Shown in pieces: positions 6,616 to 14,000 of a stretch of DNA of 14,781 nucleotides (position 1 is its first letter; the number at the start of each line of letters is the position of its first letter). This DNA comes from Methanobacteriota archaeon (lineage in GTDB: Archaea; Methanobacteriota; Methanobacteria; Methanobacteriales; Methanobacteriaceae): the NCBI GenBank assembly GCA_023434825.1, contig JAEYSH010000233.1, forward strand, positions 1 through 14,781. The letters are read 5' to 3'. The translations under genes and the position numbers were made by a program. The notes under the pieces are model-generated. The model ran no database searches and was not told the DNA's origin. It saw nothing but the letters and a program-made list of their open reading frames with translations.

Positions 6616-9414
6616 ATGAAAATTGCAGTGGTAGGATTGGGAACAGAAGGTAAGAATGCTGTTAAATCCCTTATTAATTATGGATATCAAGTTTATGCAT
6701 CGGATATGCAAAAAAATCTTGAATTAAACTCTAATAATGCTTTAGATGTTGATTTAGGATATCATGATTTTGATAAAATTGATTCTGCAGATGCTGTTGT
6801 GGTAAGCCCCAGTTTGTGGAGCAGTAAAATTGGAATGAAAATAAGATCCAAGAAACGAGCATTATCGGATATAATAGCAGATCATAAATCTATTTTTACA
6901 ATAGGAGTAACTGGAACCAACGGAAAAACAACTACTTGCTACATGATTAAAGAAATACTTAAAAAAGCAGGTTTAAACGTTCTTGTTGGTGGAAATGCCG
7001 GAGGCGGCTTTGAAGGTTACACAAAGCTTATACTTGAAAGTTCAAAGGAAAAATATGATGTTATGATTGTTGAAGTCTGCGATATGACATTGGACTTCTG
7101 TTCTTATGCTTTTGACTTTGATCTTGTTGTAGTAACAAATATCGGCCATGACCATATGGATCATCATAATTCACTTGAAAATTATAAAGATTCTTTATCC
7201 ACATTTTTAGAAGGAAAAACAGCAATACTAAATGGTGAGGATGAACTTTTAACTCAAATAAAAGAATATCCCTCTGAAACTTTCTTTTTTGGAAATATGG
7301 ATGGTAATCTTAATTTATTTGGTAAATTTAATTTGCAGAATGCAGCAGCAGCAGAAAAAGTTGCCCAATTTTTAGATATATCGGAATATGATATTAAAAA
7401 TGCATTGGAGGAATTTAAAGGCGTTAAAGGAAGAACTTCAACTTTAAATATTTCTGGATGTAATGTAATTGTGGGTAAAACTGATAATATGGATGCTGCA
7501 GAAGCAGTTTTCGCCGAATTAGATTTTGATGTAGTTATAATTGGTACGCCTAGAGAAAATGAAGATTGCAGGTTTGAAATATTAAAAGAAGTGGCTAAGG
7601 CCAATCCTAAAAAAGTTGTTTTATTCCCTGGTTTGGAAGATACCACCGACATAGCATTTGAAAAGTTAGTTAGTGAGGGCTATGGTGGTGATATTAATAT
7701 AATGCAGAGTACTGCAGATATAATAGATTTCACAGTGGAAAACAGTGACAGATTTAATAATATATTTATAGGCGGAAATGGTCAGGAAAAACTAATTAGA
7801 ATACAGGAAACATTACAGTGGTTAACAAAGGATGATATCGTGATTACAGGTAAAAATGTACTTATAATAGGTGCTGGAAATGCAGGAAGGCCTGCAGCAG
7901 ACCTTTTAAACTATTTAGACAATGATGTTATTATTTCCGATATTAAAGAATTTGATCAGCTGCCAAAAAAAGCTCAAAAGAAAATGGAAACTTTAAAAGC
8001 AAAGGGTATTGCAGTTGAACTGGGTGCTCACGTAAATGAACACGCAATGTGGGCAGATGTTGTTTTTATATCTCCAAGTGTCCCTAAAAACGCAGAAGTT
8101 CGAGAATTTATTTATAAATGTGAAGAAAATTATGAAATTAAGGAAATAGGCACTAAAGATATTGGAAGAATGATTAATTCTCTGATTAAAATCCCAATGA
8201 TAGGGATTGCGGGAACAGATGGGAAAACAACCACCACTAACATGACAAACTTTACATTATCAGATAAATATAACACTTTAATTTTCTCTTCGCTTCAAAA
8301 TTCTCTTGTTATTGAAGGACTTGTTGATTTTATTGTAGAAAATGGAATTGGAAGCACTGATTTCGCTGTTTTTGAACTCCCACACGGAACAATAAGGATG
8401 GTAAATGGGCTAGAACTCTGTGTAGGAATTTTAACTAATCTTACTCCTGATCATATGGATGAATTTAACACTTATGAAGAGTATGTGGAAAGAAATGTTG
8501 CAATTAAAGATTTATTAAATGAAAATGGTGTTTTAATTGCAAATGGTGATGATCCAATTATTAGCAGGTTGGCACCAAAATTCAAGGAAGAAGTAATTTA
8601 TTATGGATTCAATGAACCTCGAGAAATAGTTAATGAGGGAAAAACTTATGCTCATAAACATAATATTGATTATGATGTTTTAGCTGAAGATGTAGAACTT
8701 AAAGGGCTTAATGGATCCGAATTTACAATAAAAACGGGGTTAATACCTACTGTGGTTTGTAAAAACTGTGGTAAAATGTGTTGTAGTTGCGGTAATTCTG
8801 AAAGGAAGTATAGGGAACCTATAAATATGAAAATAAACCTTACAGTGCCGGGTTCATGTAATATAGAAAATGCACTGGCTACATTTGCTGCTAATATCGT
8901 CCTTGATTTTGATCTGGATCATATAAAAGAAAAGATTGAAAAATTCCCTGGAGTAAATGGCAGATTTGAGAAAATTGATACTGTTGATGGCGTTAATATC
9001 TTTATGGATGCTGCACACAACCCTGAAGCAATGGAACGTCTCTTAGATGGATTAATTGTTGAAGGAAAGCTTATAATATCTATTGATAATCCTGATACAC
9101 TTACAGTAAGGGATAAATTTAAAATAGGCGAAATACTTGGAAAATACGCCGATATTGTTATTGCAAGCGCAAAGAATGAAACAACAGAAGAAATAAACAT
9201 TGATGCTGCTAAAGCAGTAATAGACGGTGCAAGTAATTTAGAATCGTATCAAACTATAAATGTAATTGATTCAATTATTAAGGCATTAAAAATTTCAAAT
9301 AAAGGAGATACTATAATTCATATAGGTCCTGGTGTAGTAAATGCATATGACAGTGTGAAGTCAGAGATTTACAATGGTATAGAAGAATATAAAAAACTTA
9401 AACCCACAAGTTAA
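6616..9414 (+). CDS. Tandem (two-unit) Mur ligase-family protein
   Basis: This 932-residue protein is about twice the usual Mur ligase length and holds two Mur-like units. Unit 1 (about 1-405) has a MurD-like Rossmann start (VVGLGTEGKNAV), an ATP P-loop TGTNGKTTT at 99-107, the TNIGHDHMDHH central-domain motif and FKGVKGR. Its C-terminal DYAHNP motif is replaced by VGKTDNMDAA (286-295), and its central domain is short. Unit 2 (about 412-932) repeats the Rossmann start (IIGAGNAGRPAA), a P-loop AGTDGKTTT (532-540), TNLTPDHMDEF, GVNGRFE and an intact DAAHNP (798-803). It also has a cysteine-rich insert (C715, C718, C722, C723, C725). Mur ligases join an amino acid to a carboxylate by ATP-driven acyl-phosphate chemistry. 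In pseudomurein methanogens such homologues build the wall peptide. I infer that role here. The ATG follows GGTAGGT. The next Mur gene begins 23 bases downstream. Confidence 0.9.
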   Translation: MKIAVVGLGTEGKNAVKSLINYGYQVYASDMQKNLELNSNNALDVDLGYHDFDKIDSADAVVVSPSLWSSKIGMKIRSKKRALSDIIADHKSIFTIGVTGTNGKTTTCYMIKEILKKAGLNVLVGGNAGGGFEGYTKLILESSKEKYDVMIVEVCDMTLDFCSYAFDFDLVVVTNIGHDHMDHHNSLENYKDSLSTFLEGKTAILNGEDELLTQIKEYPSETFFFGNMDGNLNLFGKFNLQNAAAAEKVAQFLDISEYDIKNALEEFKGVKGRTSTLNISGCNVIVGKTDNMDAAEAVFAELDFDVVIIGTPRENEDCRFEILKEVAKANPKKVVLFPGLEDTTDIAFEKLVSEGYGGDINIMQSTADIIDFTVENSDRFNNIFIGGNGQEKLIRIQETLQWLTKDDIVITGKNVLIIGAGNAGRPAADLLNYLDNDVIISDIKEFDQLPKKAQKKMETLKAKGIAVELGAHVNEHAMWADVVFISPSVPKNAEVREFIYKCEENYEIKEIGTKDIGRMINSLIKIPMIGIAGTDGKTTTTNMTNFTLSDKYNTLIFSSLQNSLVIEGLVDFIVENGIGSTDFAVFELPHGTIRMVNGLELCVGILTNLTPDHMDEFNTYEEYVERNVAIKDLLNENGVLIANGDDPIISRLAPKFKEEVIYYGFNEPREIVNEGKTYAHKHNIDYDVLAEDVELKGLNGSEFTIKTGLIPTVVCKNCGKMCCSCGNSERKYREPINMKINLTVPGSCNIENALATFAANIVLDFDLDHIKEKIEKFPGVNGRFEKIDTVDGVNIFMDAAHNPEAMERLLDGLIVEGKLIISIDNPDTLTVRDKFKIGEILGKYADIVIASAKNETTEEINIDAAKAVIDGASNLESYQTINVIDSIIKALKISNKGDTIIHIGPGVVNAYDSVKSEIYNGIEEYKKLKPTS

Positions 9415-9437
9415 CATAAAAAACGGATTTATTATTT

Positions 9438-10955
9438 ATGAATATACAAGGATCTAAGATAGTAGTTATCGGCGGTTGTGGAACTGTTGGCAGTTTAATG
9501 GCCAGAATTTTAAAGGATAACGGTGCAGATGTAACTGTATCTGATCTTTCGACTGATAGTCCCCAAATAGAGCTACTTAAAAAAGAAGGAATTAAACTCA
9601 ATCTTGGAGAACATGATGAGACTATTTTAAAAAATGCAGATTTGATTGCATTGGCTCCAAGCTTAACTAAAAACCTGAAATTAGTAAATAAAATAAAAAA
9701 TTTAACTGATGCCCGTATAATAAGCGTGGATGAAGTTCTAAAATTTTGCGACGTTAACAAACCAGTTGTTGGAATAACCGGCACTAATGGTAAAACTACA
9801 ACCACATGGATGCTTAAAAACATTTTAAAACAGGCAGGGAAGAAAGTTCCAGAACATGGAATGAATATTCAAGGTAACACTGAATTAATTCCATCTTTAC
9901 AGTCTAGACTTGATGGTAATGTAGCTGTTTTAGAAATAGGTACTTTTGGAAATCCTAATGAGATAAAACGATCTGCAGTAAATTCAAAAGTGAGTATAGG
10001 GCTTATAACGAATATAACGAGGGATCATTTAAGTAATTCCGGGAAATTTTCAGATTATATTAAATGTAAAAGCGAAATTGTCGAAGTTGCAGATTTATTA
10101 ATATTTAATGCAGATGATCCAGTGATTGCTTGCCTGGAATTGGGTAAAAAACCTGAAAATAGCTTATTTTATGGTATTGAAAACATAAATCTAGATGTTG
10201 AAGCTTATCCTGAAGAAAGGAAATGTCCTATTTGTAGCTTAGATCTTGAATATTCTGTACATTATATGGGTCATCTCGGTATTTATGAATGTTCATGTGG
10301 TTTTAAACGGCCCCAAACACATGTAAAAGCTTATGATATAACTGATAAAGGATTTACATTAGCAATAGGTTCAAATGAGGCAAGGATTAAATTAAAAAAT
10401 AAAGGAATTCACAACATCTACAATGCACTAGCAGCAGCATCCGGAGCAATGGCACTGGATATTAAATTTGAAGATATAGTGAATGGTATAGAAACTTTTA
10501 ATGGAGTAAAGGGTAGGTTTCAGGAATTAGATATTGGAAACAGAGTTATAATAGATTATGCTCATAATCCTGCTGGAGTTAAAGCTATAATTCAAGCAGT
10601 GACATTAGAAAAGCCTGAAAATTCCAGATTGATCGTTGTAAATACTATTTCATCAGAAAGTGGAATTGATGGAGATATAGAAATAGCAAAAATATTAAAA
10701 GATGCAGATATTATAGTAGTAGCATCAAATGCAAGTAGAATTGCTATGAAGAATATGGATTTAGATAATCAGGTTATATTTACTGAATCAAGCAAAAAAA
10801 GCTCTAAGAATGGTACTTTAGGTGCTAGTAATGAACAAGTTGAAGAAAGCCTAAATAAGGCCGTTTCTATAGCAAAAAAAGATGACATTATACTGGTAAT
10901 AGGGGAAGGGGGAGTGAAATATTCTACCGAGATACTTAAAAAATTCAAAAATTAG
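9438..10955 (+). CDS. Mur ligase with MurT-like zinc ribbon (pseudomurein peptide ligase candidate)
   Basis: This 505-residue Mur ligase opens with a Rossmann domain (VVIGGCGTVGSLMARIL, about 1-105) like MurC/MurD. The central ATPase domain has P-loop TGTNGKTTTT at 114-123 and TNITRDHL, and the ligand domain has GVKGRFQELD and an intact DYAHNP at 373-378. A zinc ribbon interrupts the central domain: CPIC at 263-266 and CSCGFKRP starting at C285. This ribbon closely resembles that of bacterial MurT, the ligase half of the MurT/GatD enzyme that amidates the glutamate of lipid II. No GatD-like glutaminase is present, and bacterial MurT lacks this MurD-like N-terminus. I infer a ligase for a pseudomurein peptide. 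Its amino acid cannot be read from sequence. It follows the tandem Mur gene by 23 bases, with no obvious ribosome binding site. Confidence 0.9.
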   Translation: MNIQGSKIVVIGGCGTVGSLMARILKDNGADVTVSDLSTDSPQIELLKKEGIKLNLGEHDETILKNADLIALAPSLTKNLKLVNKIKNLTDARIISVDEVLKFCDVNKPVVGITGTNGKTTTTWMLKNILKQAGKKVPEHGMNIQGNTELIPSLQSRLDGNVAVLEIGTFGNPNEIKRSAVNSKVSIGLITNITRDHLSNSGKFSDYIKCKSEIVEVADLLIFNADDPVIACLELGKKPENSLFYGIENINLDVEAYPEERKCPICSLDLEYSVHYMGHLGIYECSCGFKRPQTHVKAYDITDKGFTLAIGSNEARIKLKNKGIHNIYNALAAASGAMALDIKFEDIVNGIETFNGVKGRFQELDIGNRVIIDYAHNPAGVKAIIQAVTLEKPENSRLIVVNTISSESGIDGDIEIAKILKDADIIVVASNASRIAMKNMDLDNQVIFTESSKKSSKNGTLGASNEQVEESLNKAVSIAKKDDIILVIGEGGVKYSTEILKKFKN

Positions 10956-10980
10956 TTTATTAATACTTATAATACTGGCA

Positions 10981-12108
10981 GTGGCTATGTATCCCTTTGG
11001 AAATACTATGAATGGTTATTATCCTCCACAAGGGCCAACGGAGATTGCAGCTTTAAAAATTGGGGATACTGTTTTGGTAGGAACTGACATTGTTGATGAT
11101 AACAAGATTAGGAAAGTTCCATTATTATACCATCCTGAATATTTAATGGATTATGTTAATGATATGAGAATAACTGATTTTATAGACGCATTGTTAACTG
11201 GAACAGTTAAAACTCCAATTGGAAGAATTACAGGCAGTACGGTTTCTTCTTCTGGAGTTGCTCAGGGTTATGAAGGTCCGGGAATTTTAGCTGTAGTTGA
11301 TAGTAAATTAACTGTAACTCCTCCGGGAAATTACGTTTATGGATATAAAAGTCCTTATACTTTCGGAGTTAAAACAAGCAATGGTTTAGAAATCCGTGAA
11401 GGTAAAGTTACCGTTAAAGTAGTACCAGCAGACCAGATCAGCAATGATACTGTTCCTCATACTTATGTTAGTGGTGCTAATGTTAAAAAATGGTATAATA
11501 GTGCAAGTATTGGCGATAAAATTACTTTAGATTATGCTATATCCAATTTCAATGATGGAAGAAGCACAGTCATTCCAGAAAATATACAGAAGTTCTTTGG
11601 AGATAAAGTAGTGAATTACATGAAGAATTATGCTTCAGGATTACCAGTGCTGGTTTATGCTGGAAATGTCACTGAAAAAGTTATTGGAAGCAATGGAGAT
11701 ACTCTAGGATCATATCCTGAGTACAATGATGCTGTAAGGGAAGGAAATTCAAGAGCATTCGTTGAGGCATGGAATGGAACAATAATACCACCACGAACTT
11801 CATCTTCAGGTAAAGAAACTGTAGGATTTGGAAGATCAACTGATCCCCACGCTCCGGGAGGATGGGCTTCGCATGGTGTTTGTCCTGCAGCAAGAGCTTT
11901 GAGGGGAGCAGCATTCCAGGCAGGTTTCGGACTTCCAACTGGTCTAAACGGGGGAGAATATGCGGTTAACTTTGGATATAATCCTGCAACAGATGTAAGA
12001 ATTACCAACAACAAAAATTACCCGGTTAAAATATTAATGTGGACAAGTGGATCAGGACCTAGTATGAGTATACAGGCCAAAATAGTAGCACTTGCTCCTC
12101 AACAATAG
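10981..12108 (+). CDS. VanW-like C-terminal domain protein, likely surface-associated
   Basis: This 375-residue protein is not clearly recognised over its first 280 residues, which look beta-rich and hydrophilic (many Gly, Val, Thr, Asn). The C-terminus, SHGVCPAARALRGAAFQAGF (298-317) followed by the YAVNFGYNPATDVRITNNKNYPVKI segment split around residue 335, matches the layout of bacterial VanW proteins: G(I/V)C, a helix, then 'TV.YG..DL.F.N.T.YPV.I'. VanW is an accessory protein of unknown function in vancomycin-resistance clusters. The best conventional start is this GTG (or ATG 10987). However, the frame stays open upstream and encodes KNSKISLLILIILAVA immediately before it, a signal-peptide-like segment with no ATG, GTG or TTG to start it. 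Twenty-five bases separate it from the Mur ligase, so a shared transcript and a cell-wall role are likely. A hairpin-T terminator follows. Confidence 0.6.
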   Translation: MAMYPFGNTMNGYYPPQGPTEIAALKIGDTVLVGTDIVDDNKIRKVPLLYHPEYLMDYVNDMRITDFIDALLTGTVKTPIGRITGSTVSSSGVAQGYEGPGILAVVDSKLTVTPPGNYVYGYKSPYTFGVKTSNGLEIREGKVTVKVVPADQISNDTVPHTYVSGANVKKWYNSASIGDKITLDYAISNFNDGRSTVIPENIQKFFGDKVVNYMKNYASGLPVLVYAGNVTEKVIGSNGDTLGSYPEYNDAVREGNSRAFVEAWNGTIIPPRTSSSGKETVGFGRSTDPHAPGGWASHGVCPAARALRGAAFQAGFGLPTGLNGGEYAVNFGYNPATDVRITNNKNYPVKILMWTSGSGPSMSIQAKIVALAPQQ

Positions 12109-12131
12109 GGATTAATTCCCTAATTTTTTTT
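12106..12131 (+). terminator. Hairpin plus T-run after the VanW-like gene
   Basis: TAGGGA (12106-12111) pairs with TCCCTA (12117-12122) around a 5-base loop, beginning at the stop codon, and eight T follow (12124-12131). This is the clearest intrinsic terminator in the window. It would end or attenuate the Mur transcript before the nucleotidyltransferase gene. Confidence 0.65.
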
Positions 12132-12167
12132 ATTTTATTGAATAATTTTATTTAGATAGTGATTTAA

Positions 12168-12830
12168 ATGGTTTCAGCAGTTATAACAGCAGCGGGAAAA
12201 AATAGGCGGATGAGGAAAGATTTAAAAGCCCTTGGTATGGAAATCACTCATAAATTACTTCTTAATCTTAATGAAATGCCTTTAATAATTAATACAATTG
12301 AAAATACATTAACTACTGGAGTGGATGAATGTATTGTTGTTTTAGGGCATTTCAGTGACGAAATCACAGCAGTAATTGATGAACTTGATGATGAAAGAGT
12401 AAAAGTAACTGTAAATCCTGAAGTTCATGTTGAATTGTCTGATTCACTGTTAAATGGGGTTAAAAAAGTTAAATCAGATTATTGTCTTTGTGTTGCAGCA
12501 GATCAGCCAACTGTATCTACTGAAACGTTTAAAAATCTGATTAAAGGTGTATTTAATAGTCCAGAACCTGAAAATACAATTTCTATTCTTGCAAGGGGTA
12601 AAACAGGATTTCTTAATTCAGCAGAAGGTCTTGGAATGCCATTTGCATGTCATAAAAATCTTTTAGAAAAGTATTTGAAAGGACACAGTGATAATTTGAA
12701 TCCTCTTTTAAGAAAAATGGTTTCTGATGGAGTTATGCTTTATGCTGTCCCAGCAAAAGATGATCTGGAGCTTATAAACATAAATAGATTTGATGATTAT
12801 TTAAAAATAGTAAAAAATGATCCTTATTAA
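12168..12830 (+). CDS. MobA/MocA-like nucleotidyltransferase
   Basis: This 220-residue protein has the NTP-transferase fold of the MobA/MocA group (COG2068-like), which transfers a nucleotide from NTP to a small substrate. It starts VITAAGKNRRM (5-15), the AAGxxxRM loop that holds the NTP. The conserved Lys appears later than usual (K29) because of about 11 extra residues between the loop and THKLLL. AADQPTVS (D112) is the metal-binding motif typical of MocA-like proteins. GMPFACHKNLLEKYL matches the substrate-side helix, but the usual GDxGAR-type loop is replaced by GHSDNLNPLLRK. It therefore may not act on molybdopterin. The context, downstream of Mur ligases, suggests a cell-wall nucleotide precursor, but a terminator-like hairpin separates them. 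GTGAT lies just before the ATG. Confidence 0.82.
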   Translation: MVSAVITAAGKNRRMRKDLKALGMEITHKLLLNLNEMPLIINTIENTLTTGVDECIVVLGHFSDEITAVIDELDDERVKVTVNPEVHVELSDSLLNGVKKVKSDYCLCVAADQPTVSTETFKNLIKGVFNSPEPENTISILARGKTGFLNSAEGLGMPFACHKNLLEKYLKGHSDNLNPLLRKMVSDGVMLYAVPAKDDLELININRFDDYLKIVKNDPY

Positions 12831-12865
12831 TTATTTTTGAAAATAAAAAGAAAAAATTTAAGTTT
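12831..12865. terminator. Bidirectional terminator between convergent genes
   Basis: TTATTTT (12831-12837) and AAAATAA (12840-12846) form a 7-bp inverted repeat with a 2-base spacer. The minus strand then reads several T-runs (TTTTTTCTTTTTATTTT). It lies between stop codons at 12830 and 12866, so it can serve both genes. Confidence 0.5.
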
Positions 12866-13081
12866 TTAGAATTCTTTTTGTTCTGTTTCTTCTTCAAGAA
12901 GATCCAATCGATCTTCAACCTGTTCAACGATGTTTCCAAGTCTTTCTACGAGATCAAGTGTATCAAATGCCCAGTTTGCAACTAATTTATTGTCCATTTC
13001 TCCTTTTTCAATGCATCGGGTCATGGTTCCTTCTAAACTTCTGGCTTCATCTAAAATTTCAAATAATTTTTTTTGTGCCAT
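12866..13081 (-). CDS. Small coiled-coil protein, unknown function
   Basis: This is a 71-residue, strongly acidic protein. Residues roughly 32-65 have heptad-like leucine/valine spacing (LDLVERLGNIVEQVEDRLDLLEE), which suggests a coiled coil and a dimer or a partner helix. It carries one cysteine and has no membrane segment. I do not recognise the family. The frame can open at a GTG at 13090, but that codon lies in the GAGGAGTGAT ribosome binding site, so the ATG at 13081 (MAQKKLFEIL) is preferred. The DUF169 gene ends 49 bases upstream on the same strand, so the two are probably co-transcribed. The gene converges on the nucleotidyltransferase. Confidence 0.75.
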   Translation of the reverse strand: MAQKKLFEILDEARSLEGTMTRCIEKGEMDNKLVANWAFDTLDLVERLGNIVEQVEDRLDLLEEETEQKEF

Positions 13082-13130
13082 AATAATCACTCCTCTGGGC
13101 TTTTTTTATAATGCTTTTAAATTTAAGCAT

Positions 13131-13820
13131 CTATTTCATAGATACAAGCGCGGTTACAACGCATCCTATATTTTCGCCGTTCATTCCAACAATAACTTCT
13201 TCTTCTTTTATGCCAGCAAACTGTCTTGATCCGCTGCATCCAAGGGTGAAGTTTGCAGTATTGTTGACAAACGGACCGGCCACAGCATCAGCACATATTG
13301 ATTGAATCCCTGAAAAGCTTGCTTCTACTCTTCCACCACGGGTGTAAACCATAGCTTGTGCAAGTTTCATTGCCTGAGCAGGCTTACAAATTACAACGAT
13401 TACGTCGGGGTCGAATTTATTGCTTTCTAATGGTGCATATAAAATCGCTTTCATCATAGGGTCAATTTTAGGTACCTTTTCCATTGTACGTTTAGCAGAG
13501 CCGAGACTTGAAAACCTACCGAGACTCTGGTAAAATTCACCTATTTTTATCTTTTCTGGGGTTTCCATTAATCCAATTGCGGACGCTCCACCTTTACACA
13601 TTTGCTCTTCAGCTGTTGCATAAAATATAGCTCCTTGTGCGGCTTTTTGAACCATTTCACAGTGTCTTATGTTTTCATCTATTTTTTCAATATCTTCTGG
13701 AATGTCTTCTTCTCTTAAAATGAATTTTATTGCAACTGGAGACTTATCTAAACTGAGACGTTCTTTAAGTTCCCTTGCAACCATATCGTATCCTTCTACT
13801 TGACAAGTGCCTTCTGCCAT
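13131..13820 (-). CDS. DUF169 family protein
   Basis: This 229-residue protein resembles DUF169 proteins, which are common in methanogens and other anaerobes and have no established function. Typical segments are KSPVAIKFI near residue 30, the cysteine-containing HCEMVQKAAQGAIFYAT, EEQMCKGGASAIGL, a central VIVVICKPAQAMKLAQA, GIQSICADAVAGPFV and FTLGCSGSRQFAG. Several conserved cysteines (HCE, MCKGG, ICKP, SICAD, LGCSGSR) could bind metal or a cofactor, but this is unproven. The frame extends to an ATG at 13832. GGTGA lies inside that extension, ten bases or fewer before the ATG at 13820, so 13820 is the preferred start. A TATA-like ATATAAATAAAT lies about 35-45 bases upstream of it. The coiled-coil gene follows on the same strand. 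Confidence 0.85.
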   Translation of the reverse strand: MAEGTCQVEGYDMVARELKERLSLDKSPVAIKFILREEDIPEDIEKIDENIRHCEMVQKAAQGAIFYATAEEQMCKGGASAIGLMETPEKIKIGEFYQSLGRFSSLGSAKRTMEKVPKIDPMMKAILYAPLESNKFDPDVIVVICKPAQAMKLAQAMVYTRGGRVEASFSGIQSICADAVAGPFVNNTANFTLGCSGSRQFAGIKEEEVIVGMNGENIGCVVTALVSMK

Positions 13821-13852
13821 GTGTTTCACCATTTTTAGTATATTTTTTAAAT

Positions 13853-13866
13853 TATTTATTTATATT
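13853..13866 (-). promoter_or_regulatory. TATA-like box for the DUF169 gene
   Basis: The minus strand reads ATATAAATAAATAA here. Transcription would begin near 13835, leaving a leader of about 15 bases that contains the GGTGA ribosome binding site of the ATG at 13820. This supports the shorter start. Confidence 0.45.
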
Positions 13867-14000
13867 TGAATTATGAATTTGATTATTATAACCTATTTCC
13901 ACATTTTTTCAGTGTATTCATGGAGTAATTTGGAGATATTTGCTTAATAAAAATAGCAAATCTTATTAATAACATTAATTCAAAATGAGATAAGATAATT

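Noticed and set aside
7254..7652. Long minus-strand open frame inside the tandem Mur gene
   Set aside because: It lies wholly opposite a strongly supported Mur ligase unit and its peptide is serine-rich low-complexity sequence typical of an antisense shadow.
9398..9823. Minus-strand frame across the junction of the two Mur genes
   Set aside because: It is opposite the P-loop and Rossmann coding regions, and the peptide looks like an antisense artefact.
11655..12014. Minus-strand open frame opposite the VanW-like gene
   Set aside because: It has no ribosome binding site or recognisable motif, and the plus-strand frame holds the VanW-like signature.
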